From Apostichopus japonicus (lineage: Eukaryota; Echinodermata; Holothuroidea; Aspidochirotida; Stichopodidae), in contig NC_092575.1 of NCBI RefSeq assembly GCF_037975245.1, positions 5,821,501 to 5,885,500 on the forward strand: a stretch of DNA of 64,000 nucleotides, in the 5' to 3' direction. This document shows positions 23,210-35,346 of the stretch, in pieces. Position numbers and translations under genes: made by a program. The first letter of the stretch is position 1. Each line of letters opens with the position of its first letter. Below the pieces are notes generated by a model, which was given only the letters and a program-made list of their open reading frames with translations, did no database searches and was not told the origin of the DNA.

Positions 23210-26200
23210 ATGAGTTCAATACCAGATCATCCTAGGGCAACCACTGCTCTCTCTACGATTCCATTTCACAATCATCGTCCATCACTTGTAATGGCTGCTT
23301 CAGCTCCAAGAACTGGTGGAAAACCAACGAACCCTCTCAAAGCCATTATGGCTGGTATGTATGGAAAAAGCCTTCTCATATTCTTGATGCTATTATTATA
23401 TTGTGTAGCATACAATATAGAGGAAGTTCTACATCAAGTTTGTTACCACATTATTTAAGGAGACTATGAGAAGATCCAGAATAGTAACGGTCGGTTGGTA
23501 AACTGAAGCGTTCCGTATTATAGGATTTGATCATTTGACTATCTAAATGTTCTCTAAATTGCATCATTTGCTGAAAGCAGCTGGTTTTGTTAGCAGTGTA
23601 CATAATATTTCCAAGGTAGGCCTGTACTGTTAGTTTGTTGTGTTTAGAAATGTGGACACGATTGATGTTTACCTGTCGAACATCAACTCGATTTTGTTTT
23701 CAAGCATCAACATTAAATCATAACCTACATGTAAGAATCAGGGAATTGTTTTCATTGTTCTTAACTGCAGAGGCTATATATTTTGGCCTTTCACCCTTTA
23801 CAAATTAAAAAATGAATTCATACTGTCGGAATTGTAATAATATTACACTAATTTGAATGTATCAAATTGGAGGTGATTTTCAGTGTATTTAACTAGTGAA
23901 TTGTTGTGAAATGCAGTCTAACTAGTTGTGTTATGTATTGTCCAGTTGTTGCCAATAAAATATTGATTGCAATTAATCTTCTGTGCAAAGTATGCAGTTT
24001 AAGAAAAACATGTGGTTTGTTAGGTATATGAGTTCATTGTTTCCTCAGACAGATATTGACATATGTGCAATGTGCATAGTTTAGGGATTCCAGAAGAAAT
24101 TAAGACAGTTTGCAGGCAATCCGTATATGACAGTCAAAATTTTTGTCTATAGTTTTCTGAACACCGTAATTGATTCCTGTCCAACTAGGAGAAGGTTGAA
24201 TGGAACTGTGGAAGGTATTTATGTCTTAAATAATGTTACTGCACAATGTACAGTACTGTATGTTTATGACATAAAAATGCAACCTTGTCCCTTGAGTGAC
24301 TTTTGTTGTCTGCCACAAACTTAGTCATTTTCAGATAACTAGAAAACGATTGAAAAGCTAGCCTAGATGTCAACTTTGAAATGATTTATGATTTTATGAT
24401 TATGATTTTTTATGATAATTTTTTTATGATTAATTTTTTATGATTATATTATATTATGATTTTTTCTGATATGATTTTATGATTGAAATGATTTTATTAA
24501 TTTCATATGGCAGCTCTACAATTTCAAACTTGGCCACAGCTCTGTTGTATCTTAACTGGCATTACTGTACTAGACTACCACTGTATAGCCTAGTTAAAAG
24601 TAATGCTTTGCTACCCTGAGATACTGTACAGTATGTGACTTTTGACATGACCACTTGCCATGTTTGAACTTTTTGTGATGGCATCTATAATACATGGTAT
24701 ACTTAAGTGTGGGGATACATGCCTCAATATATCTTGGCTATTTACTGGTGGTTTGCTAACTAGTAAAAAAGAAATGTACTTGTTTTTTTGCTGACAGTGC
24801 AAAAGTAATGCTGTTTTGGTATCAATTCAAGGAAAATGCAAGAGGGAATTGTGATTGAATATTTATTTTTTTTCATGCACTAGCATTTATTAGCAAGTGA
24901 CTAAACTTGCAAAAAAATCTTAGGCCCGGTATACATAACACGTACAGTGCTTTAGTCCTTGACACAACTCCCCATATATATGCTAATTAGTTCTAAAGAT
25001 GCATAGTTACAGTTTACACAGTACAGTAGGCCAGCCAGGGGGAATAATTTAAGTGTTCAAATTTTGTGTTGCAGTTTTGAAGGCTTTGAGCTTTGTCCCG
25101 TAAAATTACTATAGTTCCTGTGTACAAAACCTGCTATGAATACGTCATTGGACTTGTACAACAATGTGACCATTTAACATAGCATTTTGCGATGCGATGC
25201 TATACCGGATAAATTATTCTCGTCTTATAAAGCAACAGGAAGAATGATTCAACAGAATTAAAAATAAATATGCTCTCCTCATGATGTGCAGATTTGTTAG
25301 CTTGAAAAACCATTGTTGCCTTTCATTGCCTTCTGTTTCATGGTTTTCCGATCCTTGGGTAAATTTCAAGTCATGGCATTCGTATCCTGAAGTCCATTAA
25401 TAATCAGTTTTCTTGGACTTCTTTTCTTCCTGTGTAAGTAGTAAACCCTATTGTGAAACCGTATGATCTACAGTTGGTCTATTGTAAAATTTGCAAAGAT
25501 TTCTTGTTGGTGACGTCAAACCTTTGTTACTTCAAACCTTTGTTACCGAAGGAATTCTTGGTGACCCGGTTACACTTGCAATGTCAGAAAAAGTTCAATA
25601 TCGTATAGTACAGTTGTGACTGTGCAGATTTTGTCTAGCTTGGTATAAAGAGGTTTTAAGGTTAAAAGTAAGCTAATAAGAAATGATGGAAAGATTATGG
25701 AAATCACAGTAAAACTCGGTTTAACATTCACTTCATTAAAAGAGAGCCCTCCTGAATGTAAAATATCTCAGCTCCCTAATAGTACCAGAAGTTTTTTTCC
25801 CTTGCAAATTAGGTTATTAACTACTGCTTCCTACCCCTTCTCGCTGATATTTACCCACCCTGCTTCATGCTCTCGTACTGTAGAAGCATTCTTTGCACAA
25901 AATCAATTTTTGCAGTGTGGTAAAATGTGTAACTGATATATGGTTTGTTATTAAACAAACAATACTTAGATTTCAATAGCCAGCTGTTATACTGCTCATA
26001 ATATAGAGAACCCACAACTTGGTAGATCATATAATTTAATTAGATCATTATGCAAGTACATTGTTTTAAGACCTTGCAATATACATAAAACAAAGCATTC
26101 CTTTTGATGCTTTCACCTTTACACGAAAATATGAGGTATTCTTATACGAGTACTAGTTTTGTTAGGACGTTTCGTAAACAACATTGGTATACTAACAAAA

Positions 26201-29200
26201 ATGATTCTGGCCAGTATTTTTGTACCATCAAAATTCTTTTTGCTGAAGTCACTTTGTTAAATCCCATGAGTGAAAGTGAAATTACAGTAAATCCAGTGTA
26301 CCATTATACTCTTGTTTCAAGTACCAGAAGGATATCTGTAGTCTGCAGAATAGACCTGCAACAAATAGTCTTATTGTGGGGTTTCACAATGTTGGCACCC
26401 ACAATGTTGACACCAATGTGAATGTGTTTAGTCCAGGTTTTTTTTCTGTCATGGGAAAAACATAGTTTATATACTGACACTGTACATGTATGTAAGTGAT
26501 TCAAGTGGATTGAAGGTGTTCGTTTCGATAGATTTTGCGAAATTATACAAAACTGTTAGCAAACTGCTTATCCACTAGAGAGCCTGTGTAAAAGTAATTT
26601 GGCCTGACGTTACAATCATAGCAGGATCTTCTTCAGAGGCTAAATGACAAGTAGCAGCAACAGAAGGTACAAAAACACACACAGAATACAGACAGGTTAA
26701 TGAGCATGGTGAACACAAAGAGATTGATGTAAGGGAATTAGTAGACAAGGGATGGAGAGAAGAAAGCAAGAAACCAATAGGGGTAGAGGAGAGGTAGAAG
26801 ATAAACAGTGGAGGGACAAAGAGAGGACTAAGGGAAGGGGGTAGGGAATAAACTGAAGAAGGACAAAGACAGAAAGGTGTGGAGAAAAAAGGGCAGAAGA
26901 CAAATTTTTGTAAAAATAGGTATGATAAGTCACAGCTACTGTTACCAGTAAATTAACTTCAAGAACAGTTCAGAACAGATCATAAATTTGGAAAGTCACT
27001 GTAAGCACTTTAAATCCAGTATTCCAAACACGATTGGCTGGAAGGTACTATAGGTTTTTACTTTGAATAGGAGAGAGCAATTATTACTCTGCTTCAGGTT
27101 ACAAATACATTACTTTACAATTTTGGCTGGCCAATTTTATCACATATTACCCAGATTTTACTAGCCAAGCTTAATGAAATATATATACTGCCATTGGATA
27201 TAAGTGTCACATTGCATTGGAAAATACATAAATTTCAAATGAGATATTTCTGTTTTACAGACACTCACACACATTCTACTCAGTTGTACATATTGTCGTA
27301 AACATCACTGTGAAACACACAATGTCTGTGAAGTAACACACTGTGTGCTATGAATGCTTTCATGTGGCAATTACAGCACACTGCACAGTCAATACATTGC
27401 ATCATTCAATAGTCTATTGTAAGCTTTCAAAGTGACCCCATCAGCTGATTACACTAGGAGGTGTGTCTGTATTAACAACCAATCAGATTGCTCCATTGTG
27501 AGCACACCTTTTCTTGCGGTTTCAAGGGAAACCTAGGCTGTGTTGAATACATTTGTTCTGCCTGACCTTAAACTGACTTGTAGTGTAGGGAGAATGTCAA
27601 TGGAGATTTCCTATACACATTGAGGTGACATTGCACAGGTAACTGTTTGCGTAAAGCAGGCTGGCTAGACAGCCAGGAAAATATACTGGGATTGTTAGTT
27701 GAAAGAAGAATAAATTGAACCTTCTAATGCATGTACTGTGTGTATGTCCTCTAAATATGTACTGTAGATTTTATTTAACTGTGTGAAGGTGTGATTCAGT
27801 GTTTTTATTTACAATGCACTGCTGGGGAAAGTACTCAAATGTTTTGTAGGAGTTTTGAAGTGATGTGATGTAATACCAGATCAATTATTCCCTAGCATGT
27901 ACATACTTTGTTAGCTCATATTCTGATGACTAAATTTTCAGTCACTTAATTTGTGGTCAAAATGTTGTAACATTTGAACAATTTTTTTTCTCTTCAGAAT
28001 ATGAAGTTTTAGGAAATAATTTTCAGTCACTTAATTGTGGTCAAACTTTTTTTCAGAATATGAAGTTTGAGGAAATAGTATTCTACCAAATAAACTTACA
28101 CTTACATGGAAGGCCTATAGATGTTTCTTCTATGTAGTCCAAAAGCATGATAAACTGACCTTTAGCCAAAAGAGAGATGAACCCCTGATTTCTTCTGATC
28201 TAACATTTGCTGAAGGTATCACAGAACCTTTACAAGGAAATCCTTACTAGAGTGTTGCCAACATGTTGCTGCAAGGTTTAAAGATTTCGATCAGACATAA
28301 GGCTTTACCATTGGGTCATGTGATACCTACTACCCAACTTTTCTTATTTTCTTACCTTTCAGATTGCCTCAAGCACACATAGGGTTTTACAGTGCATGTA
28401 CCTTTGATTTGTCATGGCATTATTTTACCTTAGTGCTTAGAGGTATCAACCCCCCCCCCCCCCTCCCCATCCCTCTAGTCCTCCACCCAACCTACATACC
28501 ATTAATATCCAGTATTGCCTGGGTTTAGACCATCTTAGTACCACTTGTAAGAGTATTGCATTGATCATGTGCATTAATTAATTTTCAGTCCAAGTTTTCA
28601 ACTACTGTATGCTTAGGCTAAGTTGTATAAACTATAGATTCCAGCACAATTACCAATTGCACAAGGTATTTTGAACCTCTTATAGTAGGCATTTTATTTT
28701 TTCTGTTGCATCTTGCATAAATATGTACAATAATGTAGAATAAGTCAACAAGTTTCCAGATTTTCCATACATTTTCCAATAATTGTACAGTTAAACTACA
28801 CTTGCATGGAGCTGTATTTAAAATACTTCCACCTGTAGTTATTATTGAGAAGTCAAGTGGCTCCTTTTTATTAAACTCACTTCATATTGCCATGGCAACC
28901 AGCTATATCTTATTTAGCAGTCTCAGGAGATAACAAGTTTCCCCCCTTAATTTGATGAGATGGATGTCACCAGGGAAGGATATAAAATGACTTTAACCTT
29001 ATCTATGGGGCCTCATTCGAGGCAACTGCTTGCCTACAGTATACTCTATGTCTGAATCGACAGAAAAAAATTATCTTCATGATCATGCAGTTACTGCATT
29101 TCTGATTCAAATGAAGAGAGTCTCATTATGTTGGATCCAAACTCTGCCCGGAGTTATTTTCATATAATTTATCAGATCATACATGCCCTAGCTAGTGAAT

Positions 29201-32200
29201 GTGTTTCTGGGTACATGACAGTGTACTGAGTGTTGAGGTTTCTGTGCTTATGATCACTTATATGCTGTATGAATTACATTATGCGTGTGTGATGCATACA
29301 GTACAAGATTCTAAAATGCCATCAGTGCAAACGTCCCTGTTAGGGGGGCACATTGGCTGGTAGCATCCCAGGCGTATTGATTTAATATGATAGATTCATA
29401 TTACTGTAATAGGATCGTATGATGCAATGATAAGATATATCTGATAAGCTGATGACAAACTTGTTGTTTATAATCGACCAGCCAGTTTTCCGATGATGTC
29501 CATATACCGGTACGACGAACAAAATTGAGCAGTTCCTGTCTGTGTTGTTATCCAGGGACTAATCTATCCAGTATCACATTGTGAAAAGTTTTGAGCAAAG
29601 TAGTCAAAATTGCTGGTTGAAAGAGGTATATTAGTTTTGTACATGGGAAGTCAAATTAGTTCAAAGGAGACAATATTTACCTGCTACTGAAAAATTTCTG
29701 AATTTATTTTCCCTGTTATAACATATATGCAGTTTGTTATTCAACACAAGGTATTTGAAAGGTCAAATCAAGCATATACATATTGTACTGTGTACAGTTC
29801 TATACCTCATGTACAGTTCAAAGTCCAGTTCTGTATATAGATCCGTGTACCGCTTAATTTACACATATTTTGCCAGTGCAACCCTACTGTAACATTGATC
29901 GGCTGGATAAGATTTGTCAGGCATGGCAAGAAAAGATGTTTTGATATTTTAATTGATATATGAGAAGGCCAGCAGGAGGTATCATACAGAGTAGAGAGCT
30001 TACAGAAGGGGACTGGGGGGTGTGGGTGGGGGGAATGTCCAGTGACTTGTAGTGTAAAGTATTGTAGCTTGATATGTGTAAACAACTAAAAATTTCAATT
30101 GAACTTTAATATTATAGCTAAACATCATTCCATAAATTTGTTTGTACTGGAGGAACCCTGACTTTCCTAGGAGTTCTAAGCAAAACTAGGCAATACTTAG
30201 TCATAGTCATAGTGGGGGGGGGGTGGGGGTGTCCAGTGACTTATAGTGTAAAGTACTGTAGCTTGATATGTGTTAACAACTAAAAATTTCAATTGAACTT
30301 GAATATATTGTAGCTAAACATCATTACATAAATTTGTTTGTATTGGTGGAACCTTGACTTTCCTAGGAGTTCTAGGCAAGACTTAGTCATAGACACCAGA
30401 GAGGACCTCCAGCACAAGCCATTGAATTGAGTGCGTTATCTGCCACACTCCTCTGGTATCACAAGCCGAGAGATAAGGCGCTGGAAACAGTTCAGTCTGT
30501 GTCTGTATTTGTCGATCAAACATACACCTGGAATTTGTAATTAGCAAAGGACGTTAGGCAAGCTTGAGTGATTTGCCAATGAAAGAAAAAAAGTGGGAAA
30601 CGTTTCATTTGTCCGGCGCAAAATTTGCCGGATTCGGTGAAGCGGTGAGGAGTTGGCCAAATAGTTGTAACATCTCGATCTCTTGTTCAGACCGAGGGCT
30701 AACGATCTGTAGAAGAAATTGATTAATTGGCCTTTGGGTCAATGTCACACAAATAACAACCAAACTAAAAATTGCATCATCATTCACCTCCTTTATTTTG
30801 CTTTTAATACTCGATTTCTAACCAAATCAACAAAAATTTAACTGACTAAAAGAAAATTAATAACAAAGTTGAAAAGGTGATGAAAATTAATTTCTTCAAA
30901 TTCACCATAACTCGGTCTGGTGCGTAGCGAGGAATTTGCCAAGGGAGGGGCGAACCTGTAGGCAAACTGTTTGAGCCGTAGATTCGGCACTGGAAACTAT
31001 CTAAGCGTAGCACCACTATGAGTTGGCGCGAAGCGTACAAGAAAATTTTGGCCGAAAATGCCTTCCAGATCGCTGGAAATGGCACTTCCCAGGCCTTGTA
31101 AGTTGCATCTAAGCATTTTCTATTTTGAAATTACTAGCAATATCATAAAAACATTTAACAAATAATTGCTCAAGGGGGGGCGTTTGCCCCTTTCGACTAC
31201 CCCCCCACCCCATCGCTACTCGCCTGCACTCGGTGCATCCATCTTATACCTATTTACAGACGGTTCTAAAAGTCGATAGTTTTTCTAACAACTGCCTTTC
31301 TCTTTTACTTTGCTTCTCAGGTGGCATCGCGGGAGGCATCGAAATTTGCATCACATTTCCGACAGAGTATGTGAAGACACAACTACAGCTTGACGAAAGA
31401 TCGGCCAAACCGATATACAAGGGACCTATACACTGTGTAAAACTAACAGTTCAAGACCATGGCGTACGGGGACTATATAGGGGTCTCAGTCCCTTATTAT
31501 ATGGATCAATTCCAAAGGCTGCAGTGAGGTACGGCAGTATGTAGAGAAATACTAATTCATGCCTTTATAGCTGTATCTGTAATAAAAGATTACAGTTTAC
31601 AAGGGACCTATACACTGTGTAAAACTAACAGTCAAAGACCATGGCGTACAGGGACTGTATAGGGGTCTCAGTCCCTTGTTATATGATCAGTTCCAAAGGC
31701 TGCAGTGAGGTACTGTACGGCAGTATGTAGATAATTACAAATCCATGTCTTTATCGCTGTATCTGTAATAAAGGACTACAGTTTACAAGGGACCTGTACA
31801 CTGTGTAAAACTAACAGTCCAAGACCATGGCGTACAGGGACTATATAGGGGTCTCAGTCCCTTGTTACATGGATCAATTCCAAAGGCTGCAGTGAGGTAC
31901 GGCAGTATGTAGAGAAATACAAATCCATGCCTTTTACGCTGTATCTATAATAAAAGATTACCAATTTTTTTCCTTTCTTGGTTGAGAGAGGAGACTACTT
32001 CCACCAACAATAAACTTCGTAAATTAGAATGAAATATGAATAGAAAATAGATAGATACATAGAAAATAAAAATATGATTACTTTCAACAATGTCACTTCA
32101 TTATAATCTTGAGAAAGTCTGTTACATTTCGAAACAAATGTCAAAGCTTTTTGTAATCTTGCTGAAATCTCCATTTATGTTGCTTTAGCACTGCATCGTT

Positions 32201-35200
32201 CATTTTGTTTTCGTTCCGATACTATTTGTACCATCAAAAAATGTACCAGTGATCGGCAGAAGTTAACGACATATATATCAATTAAAGGGGTAGACCCTTT
32301 CATTACAGTATTCCTTGAAAGTGGGAAGTTTGTGACTGCCCAAATTTTAGTTCTTCCCAAAGTATTTTCTTCTTCATCTCCTTCTGTTTTCCACATTGCA
32401 GTAACTCACGAATGTCAAAATCATGTAAAAAAAAATTCTTGTTTTCCTTAGATTTGGGGCCAACGAATACTTTAAGAACCAATGGCGAGACAGGCATAAC
32501 GGTACCCTAAGTAAAACGGGGAGTCTATTTTGTGGTTTAGGCGCTGGTGTCAGCGAGGCCATCCTGGCAGTCACACCCATGGAGACGGTCAAAGTGAAAT
32601 TTATCAACGACCAAACGTCCAAGAACCCAAAGTTTAAGGGATTTTCGCACGGTATCAGAGAAATTGTGAAAGAACAAGGTATGGTTCCACGTATTTTTTT
32701 AAGTTTTAAAAAGATTCCCCAAATTACATTGTTCTTGTACATGTGCTTCATATTTGCAGCTTCAACTTTAAGCAAAGGAAATTTGTTTTGTTTGTGTCAA
32801 GGAATGATTGAAAACCATCATCAACTACCATTAGTACACTATATCATATATGCTACTGGCAGAGGACATAAACCATTTGAGAGTTATCAAAGGATTTTTA
32901 GTTGTCCTGTGGTTATGCATCATAAATTATATGTCATAATAATGTTTCACATTATGTCTCATATAAATCAATACACACTTGGTTCACAAGCTGCCTTCCT
33001 TGTTGGAATGTTTCAATTTTTTTAGCTGGCAGTTTCGTTTTATACTGCAACACACAAGTCTGTTTCAGGTTAAACTTTATAGCATGTCAGCCTAGGGAGT
33101 ACTTTTATACTTTTCTATTGGAAACTTTTAGGCAAAATTAGACAGAAGAGGGCCTCTTTTCACTCTTTGGTCAAGAACCCTGTCTCCCCCCCCCTACCCC
33201 TTTCCCCCATCCCACATAACAATAGAAAGATACCATCTCAACAGGAAACAGCATTTTGATCTCTTTACTAGCATGCAGTTATTTTAATGTTAGTGTGTCA
33301 TAGTATATAGAGCTATAGGAAATGTTTAACTCATTTAACTACACAGTTACCAACTAACGCTGAAGCTGGTTTGTCTACCAGCATAAACACTTATTAAAGT
33401 TACTGGGTGACATATGCGGAAGCATCCCAGAATAAAAAAAAAACTTAAATGAGCCACAAATTTAGCAGAGAGTAATTAGTTACTACAATTAAAAATCCAG
33501 CTGGCTGTGTTGGGAGTCCTTTGTAAGGTATGTTTGACTCCATATTCAGTCAGCATAACAGCCCATTCCTTTAAGTGTTGGTTACTGGTACTCTTCGTTA
33601 CCAGATGTGTATAGGGAACTGTGTGTTAACAAAAGTCTGAACCAGCCACAAAATATGAGAGCTGGCAACAATTAAATAAGTTTCCTGTCTATATGTTTCT
33701 GTAAGTTCTTATAATGGGTACATCTGCATTTTAAACTGTATATATGTTAGTATGTGCATACATATATATTTATGTTTGTTTATGTGTATGTATGATTGAA
33801 ATATGTATATGTGCATGTGTGTACATATATGTGTGTGTATGTTCACGCACACATGCATGTATGTTTGTACATGTCTAGGCCTCATAACTGGTGTCATGGG
33901 ACAAAAGAAAATTTCTGTCACCAGTTGTCCAACAATAGAGAACAATAGTCAACGGTTGTCCAGACAAAGGGTTAGAATAAAAGGAAATAGGTTGTAGCTA
34001 ATATAATAGCAAGCAAGTTTGCATGTGTGTGTCTGTAAGCTTGTATGGGTATTTGTATGTGTGTATGTATGTATGTTTGTAAGTAGGTACACACTTGTGG
34101 CATGTTTTCAATTAGCTAAAAGCTAAAGGAAGATGTATGTTATTAAAGGGAGATCTTTATCACCTAAGAACCTGTTAAGATGACTCAAACATCAAGCAGA
34201 TATAAAGAGATATATATAGATAGATATGCATGATACCGTGTGCTTAAAATGATATAACCATTTATTATCTGAATAACAATAAGGACCTGTTTAAAACAAA
34301 GATTGATGGTTGATTGACAATCTGATTCTTGAGTCATATTGTATTATTAAAAGCTATTAAAAAAGCCTTTTGTATGCATCCATACTAAATTGCATGTTCA
34401 TAAATAACCATGCAGAGTTTTAAGCATACCACATCATACCGGCTTATTTGCACAGTATAAATAGACCTGAAGAAAAACAAGGAGATAAGCACTGTACACA
34501 TGAAGCCGACCACAACTGCCTCGTCTCTAAAGATAGCCGTCGAAAATGTTTGCGCTGTGGTTCAAAGTGTTGTGTACGTATTCCACGCAGTGTTCTATTT
34601 AAGTCGATGTCAATCGAGTTATTGATATGTCTCATATTAATATCCCATATATGAGAGTGCTTAGTTCAGTAGATGTTGAATAATGAAGTAAAATCGCAAC
34701 GATACCACATCCAGCAGGGACTGAGATTAAACCACCAGTTCTTGGTGGTGGGGTAAACCCAACAACAAACTTTTTTCTTAGTACATGACATGACCACAAC
34801 CTCCTCCCCCCCTTCCCCCACCCTCACACACACAACCTTTCCCTGATAATGTGCGAACAGCCTGTGTAATCCCTATATATTTCATTATGCCATCCACCAT
34901 AGCCAACACCCTTTCCCTTCTTCTGTATGCTCGTCACATACTACCACACTGTTTCATATTCCATCCCCGAACACCAAACTATAACACGCTCTCGTTTTTT
35001 CTCTTTGACTAGGTCTGCGAGGTACGTATCAGGGTCTCACAGCCACCATCATGAAACAGGGAAGTAACCAAGCGATCCGATTCTTTGTGATGGACTCGTT
35101 ACGCGAGTGGTATCGTGGCGGCGATCCAAACAAATACATCAACCCTCTGATTACAGCTCTGTTTGGTGGATTTGCTGGAGCCTGTAGTGTGTTTGGAAAC

Positions 35201-35307
35201 ACACCCCTGGATGTGGTTAAGACCAGGATGCAGGTAATTAGAACTTAGATGTGTTGATTTACTTGATGAAAATATATAGATATAGATATATCTATATATA
35301 TATATCT

Positions 35308-35346
<39 letters not shown>

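Noticed and set aside
26601-26640. Active hammerhead ribozyme
   Set aside because: The GAAA core is not intact, there is an extra base before helix II and almost no helix III. Only a degenerate or ancestral motif can be argued.
30846-31085. 79-codon minus-strand frame as a gene
   Set aside because: It lies in a repeat-like segment beside SLC25A1 exon 2 and shows no family similarity or splice support.
31599-31972. Alternative or extra exons of SLC25A1
   Set aside because: Both copies lack the first half of the exon and any 3' splice site, and one has a frameshift.
32579-33025. A 148-codon plus-strand open frame as a separate gene
   Set aside because: Its start is SLC25A1 exon 3; beyond 32678 it is intron read-through.
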